From DATKCA01 sp035544675 (GTDB taxonomy: Bacteria; Acidobacteriota; Thermoanaerobaculia; Gp7-AA8), in NCBI GenBank assembly GCA_035544675.1, contig DATKCA010000284.1, positions 1-23,391 on the forward strand: a stretch of DNA of 23,391 bases, written 5' to 3'. Under the pieces are notes generated by a model. The model did not search any database, was not told the DNA's origin, and worked only from the letters and a program-made list of their open reading frames with translations. Both the position numbers and the translations under genes were made by a program. Of this stretch, positions 13,196 through 20,824 are shown one piece after another. How positions within the stretch are numbered: the first letter of the stretch is position 1; each line of letters opens with the position of its first letter.

Positions 13196-13954
13196 ATGAG
13201 CAAAGTCACCCTCACCACGGATGCGCATTCGCATCGCCTCACGCTGAGCGATCCGCCCCTCCACATTCTCGACATCGCCATGCTCGAGCAGTTGCTGGCC
13301 GCGCTGAGGGGCCTCGGGCCGGACAGGCATTGCCTCGTCATCGACTCGACCGGTGACAAAGCCTTCTCAGCCGGCGCGAGCGTGCAGGACCACGTGGGGG
13401 ATCGGGTCGTGACGATGCTGGCGCTGTTTCACGACTGCTTCCGAATCCTCTCCAGGCTCGACACCGTCACCGTCGCCTTCGTTCGCGGCGCAGCCCTCGG
13501 CGGCGGCTGCGAGCTCGCCCTGGCCTGCGATTTCGTCCTCGCCTCCGACCGCGCCCGATTCGGCCAGCCCGAGATCAACCTCGGCGTCTTCCCGCCCGTG
13601 GCCGCCTATCAGCTCTCGCGGCAGCTCGCCCCCCGCAAAGGCCTGGAAATGCTGCTGACCGGCGATCCCCTGACCGCGCAGGAAGCGCAGGCTCTCGGCC
13701 TCGCCAACGCCGTCTTTCCCGCGGCAGACTTCGACGCCGAGGCGGAGAAATGGCTGACGCGATTGACCAGACAGAGCTCCTCGACGCTGCGAATGGCCAG
13801 GAAAGCGTTTCGCCTCGCCCAGGCCTCTGACTTCGAAGAGCGACTCGCCACCGTCGAGAAGCTCTACCTGGAGGAGCTGATGCGCACGGCCGACGCCGCG
13901 GAGGGATTGAGCGCGTTCATGGAGAAGCGCAAGGCGGTGTGGCGGGGGCGGTGA
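13196..13954 (+). CDS. Enoyl-CoA hydratase/isomerase family protein (crotonase)
   Basis: 252 residues from ATG 13196; the 15 codons before it overlap a repeat and the previous stop. Crotonases stabilise a CoA-ester enolate in an oxyanion hole. Here the first oxyanion region is KAFSAGASVQDH and the second GAALGGGCELALACDFVLAS. Glutamates equivalent to both catalytic residues of classical enoyl-CoA hydratase are present, in GGGCE and in FGQPEINLG. The following LGVFPPVAAYQLSR differs from the usual GAGGTQRL and recalls cyclohexa-1,5-diene-carbonyl-CoA hydratases, so the substrate may not be a simple fatty enoyl-CoA. Neighbouring genes give no pathway. The 3' end overlaps the convergent lipid-kinase gene by 38 bp. 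Confidence 0.88.
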   Translation: MSKVTLTTDAHSHRLTLSDPPLHILDIAMLEQLLAALRGLGPDRHCLVIDSTGDKAFSAGASVQDHVGDRVVTMLALFHDCFRILSRLDTVTVAFVRGAALGGGCELALACDFVLASDRARFGQPEINLGVFPPVAAYQLSRQLAPRKGLEMLLTGDPLTAQEAQALGLANAVFPAADFDAEAEKWLTRLTRQSSSTLRMARKAFRLAQASDFEERLATVEKLYLEELMRTADAAEGLSAFMEKRKAVWRGR

Positions 13955-14798
13955 GGCCGGCCTCGCCGCGGCGCCGCGGCACCACCGCCTGCCATGCCGC
14001 GCGCTGCAGTGAGATCGTGCGCGTGCGGCGCAGGACCGGCTCGTCGTCGATGTGCCACGGTGCATCGCACGCGACCGTGAACGAGGTGCCTCGCATCAGC
14101 CGGAGGTCCGGTGGCCGCCGGCGTGCGCCGCTGTCGAGATAACGTCTGAACGCGGCGCGATGATCTTCCTCAGCCACGACGAGGTCGAGCAGACCGTCTC
14201 CGGGATCGATATCGGGGCCGAATTCGAGGTTCGGCCCGATCTTGGGCATGATCATGACCTCGATGAGGATCGCCTGGCCGGTCAGCTCCCGCTCGCCGGC
14301 GGTGATGCGGTAGTCGAACGCCGGAACCGCATCGAGGTCCTCTGCGAGGCTCCTGGCTTCCCGTTTCGGTCCCTTGCGGTTAGTGTCGGGTGCCGTTCTG
14401 ATCAGATGGGCGATCGCTCCGCAGCCGGCCGACTCGATGATGAGCTCGTCGTCGCAGACCGCCGCGTCGATCGGTATGACGTGCCAGTCGCGGCGGATCT
14501 TCTCGAGATCGAGCTGCATCTTCTTGATCCTGAGGGACCGGGCGATGTTGTTGGAGGTTCCGGTCGGCGCGACGAGAACCGGCACGTTGCGGCCGATGAG
14601 AGCACGGACCACTTTCGAGACCGTCCCGTCGCCGCCGGCGACGACGACCAGCTCCCCCGGATCGCTCAGCGACTGGCCGACATCATCGGACCAGACCGCG
14701 TCGACATCGTCTCCACGCCGTCGAAGGGCGGCCAGCATGTCGTCACGGTCGTGATCGCCATCGCCGGCATCCGGATTCATAACGAGCGTGACGCGCAT
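13917..14798 (-). CDS. Diacylglycerol-kinase-family lipid kinase
   Basis: 293 residues from ATG 14798. The N-terminal DAGK catalytic domain has the opening strand MRVTLVMNPDAG, the nucleotide-binding GGDGTVSKV (55-63) and VAPTGTSNNIARSL. The later region PKIGPNLEFGPDIDPGDGLL corresponds to the conserved aspartate-bearing segment of bacterial DgkB/YegS proteins. Members phosphorylate diacylglycerol or related lipids at the inner membrane face; some act on sphingoid bases, and the substrate is not decidable here. Upstream in-frame codons run into surE on the other strand, so ATG 14798 is chosen. The divergent gap to surE is 31 bp and the convergent end overlaps the crotonase gene by 38 bp. Confidence 0.88.
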   Translation of the reverse strand: MRVTLVMNPDAGDGDHDRDDMLAALRRRGDDVDAVWSDDVGQSLSDPGELVVVAGGDGTVSKVVRALIGRNVPVLVAPTGTSNNIARSLRIKKMQLDLEKIRRDWHVIPIDAAVCDDELIIESAGCGAIAHLIRTAPDTNRKGPKREARSLAEDLDAVPAFDYRITAGERELTGQAILIEVMIMPKIGPNLEFGPDIDPGDGLLDLVVAEEDHRAAFRRYLDSGARRRPPDLRLMRGTSFTVACDAPWHIDDEPVLRRTRTISLQRAAWQAVVPRRRGEAGLTAPATPPCASP

Positions 14799-14829
14799 CT
14801 GGTAGCGGTTGTGCTTACTTGCCGATTCC

Positions 14830-15564
14830 ATGCGCATCCTCATTTCGAACGACGACGGCGTCTACAGCCCCGGCCTCCTTGCCCTGGCGGAGGCAGCCCG
14901 CGAGTTCGGCGACGTCCGCATCGTCGCCCCTGACGTGGAACAGTCGTCGATGGGTCACGCCATCACGGCGTCGCGCCCGCTCACCTATCGCCGCACCCCC
15001 ATCGGAGACTTCGACGCCTACCGGGTGAACGGTACCCCCGCGGATTGCGTCGCCCTCGGAACGTCGCAATGGGACGAGGTCAGCCTCGTGCTGTCCGGCA
15101 TCAACCTGGGAAGCAACCTCGGGAACAGCGCCTGGCACTCCGGCACGCTCGCCGCCGCCAAGCAGGCCACGCTTCTCGGCTATCGCGGAATCGCGTTCAG
15201 CGCGCCCGTCGCGCACGACGAGCCGGCCGACTTCAAGCTTCTCAGGCCGTATGTCCTGGAGGTCCTGCGGATTCTCATCGACGAGCCGGGGCTGACCCTG
15301 GTCAACGTGAACTTCCCCGAGGTCCCGCGGGCCATTCGGTGGACGCGCCAGTCCGTGCGCCATTACGCCGGTCACGTGGTGCCGTCGGCGGATCCGTTGG
15401 GACGGGCCATTTACTGGTTCACGGTGCGGCCGATCGAGGAGGCGGAAGAGGGAACGGATCGCTGGGCTGTGGAGAACGGATTCGTGTCGATGACACCGCT
15501 GCGGCTCGACCTGACCAGCGAGGAAGAGTTGGAGCGCGTCAGACGCAGCAGGCCGCTGCAGTGA
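14830..15564 (+). CDS. surE: 5'/3'-nucleotidase SurE
   Basis: 244 residues from ATG 14830. SurE is a metal-dependent phosphatase acting on nucleoside monophosphates, linked to stress survival. The N-terminal MRILISNDDGVYSPG supplies metal ligands Asp8 and Asp9; a serine in EQSSMGHAIT (residue 39-40) and Asn92 in LSGINLGSNLGN complete the site. The AWHSGTLAAAKQATLLGYRG segment is also diagnostic. Seven upstream codons from TTG 14809 are in frame, but the family starts at MRIL. It is transcribed away from the lipid-kinase gene and converges on a small secreted-protein gene with 4 bp between stops. In many proteobacteria surE neighbours pcm and rpoS; neither is here. Confidence 0.95.
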   Translation: MRILISNDDGVYSPGLLALAEAAREFGDVRIVAPDVEQSSMGHAITASRPLTYRRTPIGDFDAYRVNGTPADCVALGTSQWDEVSLVLSGINLGSNLGNSAWHSGTLAAAKQATLLGYRGIAFSAPVAHDEPADFKLLRPYVLEVLRILIDEPGLTLVNVNFPEVPRAIRWTRQSVRHYAGHVVPSADPLGRAIYWFTVRPIEEAEEGTDRWAVENGFVSMTPLRLDLTSEEELERVRRSRPLQ

Positions 15565-15568
15565 GACG

Positions 15569-15970
15569 CTACTGCTGCTCTTCGAAGGCCACGACCGTGT
15601 CGGCCGTCAGCCGCACGTTGATGCGCCGGACGGGCACCTGGATCGTCGCGAACGTGACGATCATGATCACGCCGGACTGCTTGTCGTCGCAGGCCACCGG
15701 CATGGGGCGGATGACCTTCAACTCGCCGTACTGCTTGCCCAGGACCCGGCCGTTGTCGTCGACCCACCCGAGCGGCTCAGCCCGGCGCTCCTGAATCGCG
15801 GTGGATAACGCCTGCGCCTCCTGAAACGTCAACTTCCCGGTGAGGAGCGTGACGATCTGCCGTGGACCGTCGGTGCGGCGGGTGAAACGGTTGACGCACT
15901 CGGCGGAGGCGTCCGCCGCGAGGAGGACGCAGATCACGAGCGCTGACACGAGGGCTGAGAGGCGAGGCAT
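15569..15970 (-). CDS. Small secreted protein of unknown function
   Basis: 133 residues from ATG 15970; a much longer upstream extension in this frame is antisense to the PP2C gene and is rejected. A clear signal peptide (MPRLSALVSALVICVLLAADASA) precedes a mature part with two cysteines (ECVNRF and VACDDKQSG) that could form a disulfide. The C-terminal half alternates strands (SGVIMIVTFATIQVPVRRIN, VRLTADTVVAFEEQQ). I do not recognise the family. It stands alone between surE and the divergent phosphatase gene. No Shine-Dalgarno was found. Confidence 0.65.
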   Translation of the reverse strand: MPRLSALVSALVICVLLAADASAECVNRFTRRTDGPRQIVTLLTGKLTFQEAQALSTAIQERRAEPLGWVDDNGRVLGKQYGELKVIRPMPVACDDKQSGVIMIVTFATIQVPVRRINVRLTADTVVAFEEQQ

Positions 15971-16014
15971 GGCTTCGGCCGCAACGGGAAGGATGCCCTG
16001 ACTATTTCTCGAGC

Positions 16015-16044
16015 TTGAACCGCGGGGTTGAATCTGCGTATATG
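16015..16044 (+). promoter_or_regulatory. Putative sigma70-type promoter of the PP2C phosphatase gene
   Basis: TTGAAC (16015-16020) and TATATG (16039-16044) are separated by 18 bp. A transcript would begin near 16051, leaving about 13 nt before ATG 16064. The gap to the divergent secreted-protein gene is 93 bp. Confidence 0.45.
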
Positions 16045-16063
16045 TCTGACGGATAACGAAGAA

Positions 16064-18058
16064 ATGACCGCAGGAGATCCGCAGCCGGTGGAGCATCACG
16101 TCGGGCGGCGGAGCTTCGTCGTCTGGGTCGTGGCCGTGGGCGCCCTCATCGGGTACCAGCAATTCATCAAGCCCATCTGTGACCGGCTGGGCATCAACAC
16201 GGGCGTACTCAGCTTCCTGGCCTTCTTCGGCTACCTGATCGTCATCGCCATCACGCTGTACTGGATCGCGGTCGCCATCCGATGGACGCTGCGAAGGCTG
16301 TTCTGGCGTGTGGGACGGCGGCTTCTGCTCAGCTACGTCATGGTCGGGCTGTTGCCGTTCATCCTGATGACGATTCTCCTGCTGGCGGTCGGATACATGA
16401 TCGCGGGCGTGATGAGTCACGCTGCCCTGCGCGGCGAGCGGCAGGCCACGCTCGGACAGATGGAGTCGTGGTCGCTCGAATACGGGCTCACCGGACGGCG
16501 TCCCGTGGACAACCTCACCTCGCTCGAGATCTACGACACCGCCGGCAGATCGGGAGACTCACTGCCGGCGTGGCTTCGCGAGAAGTCGTTCAGCGGGATG
16601 GTCTGGCGCGACGGACAGCCGGCCATGGTGACGTCACGGCAGTTCACCGAAGAAGGCGACCGCCGCAGCATCGTCTTCGTTCAGCCGCTCGACGAGCAGT
16701 GGGCCGAGCAGCTCGAAGAGAAGGGCGGGATGATCATCACCTACGACCGCGGAGAGGGGTTCAGAAGCTCCACCGCGACGGTGAACACCCCCACCAGTTC
16801 CGAGGACTACAAGATCGAGACGGACAAGGCGTGGGAGCAGATTCTGCGGCGCGGCTTCGCGTTCAACCGCGTGATCTGGGCCGATCCGACCGCCCTGACG
16901 GCGTGGGAGAGCGGCGTCACGAATCAGAAGCACCAGCTCGTGACGTTCATCTCCACGCCTGTCCGCAACCTGTTCCAGTTCTATTTCGGCGCGTCATCGG
17001 GCGGCTACATGCGGTTCCTGCAGGGGGCCATCGTCGCGCTCGCGGTGATGCTGGCGATGATGTACTTCTTCGCCGCGCTGTTCGCGGCCATGCTCATCTT
17101 CTCGATCTCCCGTGCCGTGAACCGCATCGAGAAAGGGACGAAGGCCGTCGAGCGCGGCGACTTCTCCTACCGGATCAGGATGAAGCCGCACAACCAGCTC
17201 GGCGAGATGGCGCAGTCGTTCGACCGCATGACCGAGTCGATCGGCTCGCTCCTGGCCGGCGTGGCGGAGAAGGAGCGCCTGCAGAGCGAGATCGCCATCG
17301 CCGCGTCCATCCAGCGCAACCTCCTCCCGAAAGAGGGCCCGCGCTTCCGCGGCGTCTCGTTCTCCGCGCACTTCGAGCCGACGGCGTCGATCGGCGGCGA
17401 CTACTACGACGTGTTCAATCTCGACAAGTCGCGACTGGCTGTGGCCATCGGAGACGTCTCGGGCCATGGCCTCTCCACCGGCCTGGTCATGGCCATGGTC
17501 AAAGCCGCGATCTCGACCCTGGTCGAGGAAGGGGCGGCGGAGGAGTCGATCTTCCACCGCCTCAACGACCTCGTGCACCGCTCCACCGAGCGCCGCGCCT
17601 TCATGACCCTCGCGTTCACCATCTTCGACCTCGACCGCAGCCGCATCCGCCATACGAACGCAGGCCATCTCTACCCATACCTGCTGCGGGAGGGCGAAGC
17701 GGCGCCGCTGGCGATCGAGTCCCCTTCCCTCCCCCTCGGCGTCCGCAGCGACCACGTGGCCAGAACCGTCGAGCTCGACCTGCGCGAGGGCGACACGATC
17801 GTCTATCTGTCCGACGGCATCATCGAGGCGCAGAACGTCGAGGGCGACCCGTTCGGCTTCGACCAGCTGGAGCTGCTTCTGACACAGCAGCCCGACCGCT
17901 CCCCGTCGTCGATCCGCGACACCATCCTCGACGCCGTGGCCCGCCACTCCGGCACCCGCCCGGCCGACGACGACCGCACCGTGATGGTGCTCCGGTTCGA
18001 GCAGTACCGCATCGCGGTGGCGGCAGCGCCGGTGCCCGAGGAAGCGGCGGTGGTGTAG
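16064..18058 (+). CDS. Membrane-bound PP2C-type serine phosphatase (RsbU/SpoIIE family) with HAMP domain
   Basis: 664 residues from ATG 16064. Hydrophobic segments lie at about 17-33, 47-72 and 87-117. A domain of about 195 residues without a recognised family follows, then another membrane segment (about 318-352), a HAMP linker (SRAVNRIEKGTKAVERGDFS), a connecting helix ending in the IAIAASIQRNLLPKEG motif, and the PP2C domain to about 655. Metal-binding aspartates are present: Asp446 in GGDYYDVF, Asp464 in GDVSGHG, and the DDDRT group at 635-637. Such proteins dephosphorylate anti-sigma-factor antagonists in response to a signal sensed by the N-terminal part. No STAS protein, RsbW-type kinase or sigma factor is encoded in this window, so the partner is elsewhere. 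The stop codon abuts a palindromic repeat. Confidence 0.92.
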   Translation: MTAGDPQPVEHHVGRRSFVVWVVAVGALIGYQQFIKPICDRLGINTGVLSFLAFFGYLIVIAITLYWIAVAIRWTLRRLFWRVGRRLLLSYVMVGLLPFILMTILLLAVGYMIAGVMSHAALRGERQATLGQMESWSLEYGLTGRRPVDNLTSLEIYDTAGRSGDSLPAWLREKSFSGMVWRDGQPAMVTSRQFTEEGDRRSIVFVQPLDEQWAEQLEEKGGMIITYDRGEGFRSSTATVNTPTSSEDYKIETDKAWEQILRRGFAFNRVIWADPTALTAWESGVTNQKHQLVTFISTPVRNLFQFYFGASSGGYMRFLQGAIVALAVMLAMMYFFAALFAAMLIFSISRAVNRIEKGTKAVERGDFSYRIRMKPHNQLGEMAQSFDRMTESIGSLLAGVAEKERLQSEIAIAASIQRNLLPKEGPRFRGVSFSAHFEPTASIGGDYYDVFNLDKSRLAVAIGDVSGHGLSTGLVMAMVKAAISTLVEEGAAEESIFHRLNDLVHRSTERRAFMTLAFTIFDLDRSRIRHTNAGHLYPYLLREGEAAPLAIESPSLPLGVRSDHVARTVELDLREGDTIVYLSDGIIEAQNVEGDPFGFDQLELLLTQQPDRSPSSIRDTILDAVARHSGTRPADDDRTVMVLRFEQYRIAVAAAPVPEEAAVV

Positions 18059-18122
18059 TGGAGCGCCGCCGACTCGGCGGCGCCTTCCGCCGTCGCACGC
18101 CGCCGGGTCGGCGGCGCTCCAC
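18058..18122. repeat. 65-bp twin-palindrome element between convergent genes
   Basis: Outer ends are perfect 13-base inverted repeats, GTGGAGCGCCGCC (18058-18070) and GGCGGCGCTCCAC (18110-18122). Inside are two hairpins: GCGCCGCC-GACTC-GGCGGCGC (18063-18083) and GCCGCC-GGGTC-GGCGGC (18099-18115), each with a five-base loop. It fills almost the entire gap between the PP2C and transglycosylase stops and could act as a two-way transcription stop. Related copies lie at 7195-7290 and 13153-13180. Confidence 0.85.
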
Positions 18123-18125
18123 CGG

Positions 18126-18845
18126 TTACCGGCTGGCCGCGACGGCAGAAACAGCGCCGGGCTCGATCTTGTGCAGGTGAGAGGCGATCCGTCGGATGTA
18201 CGTCACCGTCTCGCGGAACGGCGGCACGCCCTTGTACTTCCACACGTTGCCCTCGCCGGCGTTGTACGCGGCGACGGCGAGATCGGCGTTCCCCTCGAAC
18301 GTGTTCAGCAGCCAGCGGAGGTAACGCGTGCCGGCGTAGATATTGGCGGTCGGATCGAACGAGTCCGTGACACCGAACCGCTTCGCCGTGGCCGGCATGA
18401 GCTGCATGAGACCGCGCGCGCCCTTGTGAGATACGGTCTTCGGGTTGTAATCGGACTCGGCTTTGATCACCGCCGAGACCAGCGCGGCGTCGACGTCGAA
18501 GTGGCGGGCCGCCTTCACGATGATCTCGTTGAACCGCGACTTGAACAGCGGAGCGCGGGTCTCCTGATAGCGCCACGACCGCTTCGGGAAGACCCCGTCC
18601 TCCTCGATCTTCTTCACCTCGGCCACCACTTCCGGAGTCACCACCTCGTCGTCGACGATGCGGTCGATGCGTGACAGAGGCACGGAGATCACTCCGCCGC
18701 TGGTCAGCGTCAAGTGGATGACTTGGTCCTCCACGCTGTAGGCGGTGATCTTCGAGCTCCGCCCGTCCGTGTACAGGGCAATGCTCGCGCTCGCCACATC
18801 GGCGAACAGAAGGAAGGTGAGAGTGAGCAGGACGCGCTGGATCAT
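18126..18845 (-). CDS. Secreted lytic transglycosylase (SLT domain)
   Basis: 239 residues. A signal peptide (MIQRVLLTLTFLLFADVASA) is followed by a small beta-rich domain (residues 22-70, ALYTDGRSSKITAYSVEDQV and VPLSRIDRIVDDEV) and a C-terminal SLT lysozyme-like domain (about 100-225). The catalytic glutamate is Glu130 in KAESDYNP, with the family motifs GARGLMQLMPATAKRFGV and AYNAGEGNVWKYKGVPPF. The enzyme cleaves peptidoglycan glycan strands, forming 1,6-anhydro ends, in the periplasm. The ATG is 36 bp after the xerD stop on the same strand, so the two are probably cotranscribed. No lipobox is present, so a soluble periplasmic form is likely. Confidence 0.92.
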   Translation of the reverse strand: MIQRVLLTLTFLLFADVASASIALYTDGRSSKITAYSVEDQVIHLTLTSGGVISVPLSRIDRIVDDEVVTPEVVAEVKKIEEDGVFPKRSWRYQETRAPLFKSRFNEIIVKAARHFDVDAALVSAVIKAESDYNPKTVSHKGARGLMQLMPATAKRFGVTDSFDPTANIYAGTRYLRWLLNTFEGNADLAVAAYNAGEGNVWKYKGVPPFRETVTYIRRIASHLHKIEPGAVSAVAASR

Positions 18846-18881
18846 TGGCTCGGTCTACGGTGAACGGTTGCCGCTCGACGG

Positions 18882-19820
18882 TTATGCCCGTGGATGATAC
18901 CGCTCGTACATCTTCTGCAGCCGGGCCCTCGATACGTGGGTGTAGATCTGGGTGGTGGAGATGTCCGAGTGCCCGAGCATCATCTGAACGGAACGGAGAT
19001 CGGCCCCGTTCTCCAACAGATGCGTGGCGAACGAGTGGCGCAGCATGTGGGGTGAGATATGGGTGGTGATCCCGGCCTGGCGGGCGTAGCGGACGATCTT
19101 CATCCAGAAGGACTGCCGCGACATGGCCCGGCCGCGGTTGGAGAGGAAGAGGTGCACGTCGCCGCGCTTGTCGAAGTGCTGCCGGCCCTTCTCGGCGTAC
19201 TCGACGATGGCGTCGCGCGCGGCGTCGCCGAACGGCACGATCCGCTCTTTGGAGCCCTTCCCCATCGTGCGCAGGAACCCGGCGTCCATGACGACGTCGT
19301 CGACCTTCACGTGGATCAGCTCCGAGACGCGCAGCCCGGTCGCATAGAGCAGTTCCAGCATGGCGCGGTCCCGGAGCCCCTGCGGCGTCTCGCGGTCGGG
19401 CGCGCGCAGCAGCGCTTCGACCTCGTCCGGCTGAAGGCTCTTCGGCAGCGAGGTCCAGACCCGCGGATTCTCCAGGTTCTCCGTCGGATCGCCCTTCAAG
19501 TGGCGTTCGGCGACGAGGAAGCGGAACAGGCCCCGGATCGCCGCGAGCGCGCGCGCCACCGAGCGCGACGAGATCCCGGCCGAGCGCAGTGTCTGGAAGT
19601 AGCGGACGATCTGCAGCCGGTCGACATCCGCGAGGTCGATCTCCTTCGCCGCGAGGTGATGGCCAAAGTGACGGAGGTCGTTCGCGTACGCGGCCAGCGA
19701 GTTCCTGGCCAGCCCCTTCTCCACTGTCAGGTAGTCGAGGAACACCGGCAGGTAGGTGGTGAAGAACGGCGTCGACTCGGGCGCGTCCTTGTCGATGGAG
19801 CGGGGTTTCTTCGTTGTCAT
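18882..19820 (-). CDS. xerD: Tyrosine recombinase XerD/XerC type
   Basis: 312 residues from ATG 19820. The N-terminal SAM-like core-binding domain starts at FLDYLTVEKGLARNSLAAYA, and the catalytic domain follows from about residue 120. Active-site residues are all visible: Arg in LYATGLRVSEL, Lys in GKGSKERIVPF, His-x-x-Arg in SPHMLRHSFATHL, His in MLGHSDISTTQ and Tyr in QIYTHV. Xer recombinases resolve chromosome dimers at dif; the assignment to XerD rather than XerC is by general likeness. The frame runs upstream through a palindromic repeat into lipA, but no better start exists: the ATG itself lies in the left arm of that repeat and has no Shine-Dalgarno. It sits between lipA and the transglycosylase gene. 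Confidence 0.92.
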   Translation of the reverse strand: MTTKKPRSIDKDAPESTPFFTTYLPVFLDYLTVEKGLARNSLAAYANDLRHFGHHLAAKEIDLADVDRLQIVRYFQTLRSAGISSRSVARALAAIRGLFRFLVAERHLKGDPTENLENPRVWTSLPKSLQPDEVEALLRAPDRETPQGLRDRAMLELLYATGLRVSELIHVKVDDVVMDAGFLRTMGKGSKERIVPFGDAARDAIVEYAEKGRQHFDKRGDVHLFLSNRGRAMSRQSFWMKIVRYARQAGITTHISPHMLRHSFATHLLENGADLRSVQMMLGHSDISTTQIYTHVSRARLQKMYERYHPRA

Positions 19821-19894
19821 TCCGAGCGTAGCGAGGAATCCGGGCGGCAGGGATCCCTCGCTACGCTGGGGATGACATGGACGCTCGGGATGAC
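19816..19894 (-). repeat. Palindromic dispersed-type repeat forming the lipA/xerD junction
   Basis: The left arm 19816-19841 (GTCATTCCGAGCGTAGCGAG and six more bases) pairs with the right arm 19850-19876 with few mismatches around an 8-base loop. A partial further copy of the end (ACGCTCGGGATGAC, 19881-19894) follows. Read on the minus strand, the repeat encodes the last residues of LipA (MSSRAS, MSSPA), its stop codon TAG and the xerD ATG. Repeats starting GTCATTCCGAGCG are familiar from many bacterial genomes as dispersed palindromes. Confidence 0.85.
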
Positions 19895-20745
19895 ATCGCC
19901 ACCCTGTCCGCCATGTACGAGCTGCGAACGAACGGGCCGGAGAAGACGGCGGCAAAGCCCAGCCCCTCGCCGATGACACGGTATTCGTCGAACACGGACG
20001 GGTGAACGTATTCGACGACGTCCAGCTTCTCGCGCTTCGGCTGGAGGTACTGGCCGATCGTCACGATCTCCACTGCCGCCTCTCGAAGTCGTTGCAGCAC
20101 CGCGATGACCTCCTCCCGCCGCTCGCCCAGTCCGAGCATGAGGCCGGACTTGGTCGTGATGGCCGGGTCGATCGCCTTCGCGCCCCGCAGGACGCCCAGC
20201 GACCGCTCGAACCGTGAGCCGGGGCGGACCACGTCGTACAGCCGCGGCACCGTCTCGACGTTGTGGTTGAAGTAATCCGGCCGCGCCTCGACCACGGTGC
20301 GCACCGCCTCGAGGTTCCCCCGGAAGTCTGACGTCAGCACCTCGACCGCCGCGTGGGGCAGGGCGCGGCGAAGCTCATGAATCGTCTCGGCGAACTGCCC
20401 CGCGCCGCCGTCGGGCAGGTCGTCCCGCGTCACGCACGTCACGACCACGTGCTGGAGGTTCATCCTCTTCGCCGCTTCCGCCACCGATCGCGGCTCGTCC
20501 GCCGCGGGCTGCCCGTACGGCCGGCCCGTCGTGACATTGCAGAAGCCGCACGACCGCGTGCAGACGTCGCCGAGGATCATGAAGGTGGCGGTGCCGCGGG
20601 AGAAGCACTCGGAGCGGTTCGGGCAGACCAGCGACTCGCAGACCGAGTGCAGCGACTTCTCCCGGAGCAGCGTCTTGATGTCGCGAAGGTTCTCGAGGTT
20701 GAGCTTTTTCTCGCGGATCCACTCCGGGAGTCGCGCCTGGGTCAT
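19861..20745 (-). CDS. lipA: Lipoyl synthase LipA
   Basis: 294 residues from ATG 20745. LipA is a radical-SAM enzyme that inserts two sulfur atoms into protein-bound octanoyl groups to make the lipoyl cofactor. Both iron-sulfur sites are readable: the auxiliary C-x4-C-x5-C (CESLVCPNRSEC) and the radical-SAM C-x3-C-x2-C (CTRSCGFC). The auxiliary-cluster serine is in the C-terminal VRSSY. MNLQHVVVTCVTRDDLPDGG and FNHNVETVPRLY are also typical. After RSSY there is a short tail, the last 12 residues of which come from a dispersed repeat and are unlikely to matter for activity. The ATG has no Shine-Dalgarno; a TAAACT box lies 6 nt upstream. No lipB is present in the window. Confidence 0.96.
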   Translation of the reverse strand: MTQARLPEWIREKKLNLENLRDIKTLLREKSLHSVCESLVCPNRSECFSRGTATFMILGDVCTRSCGFCNVTTGRPYGQPAADEPRSVAEAAKRMNLQHVVVTCVTRDDLPDGGAGQFAETIHELRRALPHAAVEVLTSDFRGNLEAVRTVVEARPDYFNHNVETVPRLYDVVRPGSRFERSLGVLRGAKAIDPAITTKSGLMLGLGERREEVIAVLQRLREAAVEIVTIGQYLQPKREKLDVVEYVHPSVFDEYRVIGEGLGFAAVFSGPFVRSSYMADRVAMSSRASMSSPA

Positions 20746-20770
20746 GCCAGCAGTTTATCCTGCGCCCCAC

Positions 20771-20804
20771 AAAAGGAAACGCCGCCCGGGCGGGCGGCGT
20801 CTCC
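20771..20804 (-). terminator. Intrinsic terminator downstream of the carD-family gene
   Basis: An inverted repeat (ACGCCGCCC, loop GGGC, GGGCGGCGT; arms extended by GGA/TCC) lies 20 bp after the stop codon of the carD-family gene. On the minus strand the stem is followed by a short T run (complement of 20771-20774). It separates carD from lipA. Confidence 0.75.
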
Positions 20805-20824
20805 TTACGGGTGGGCGTGTTGTC

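Noticed and set aside
16282..18180. 632-residue plus-strand frame within the PP2C gene
   Set aside because: Out-of-frame shadow rich in Arg and Pro; the overlapping frame has membrane, HAMP and PP2C motifs in order.
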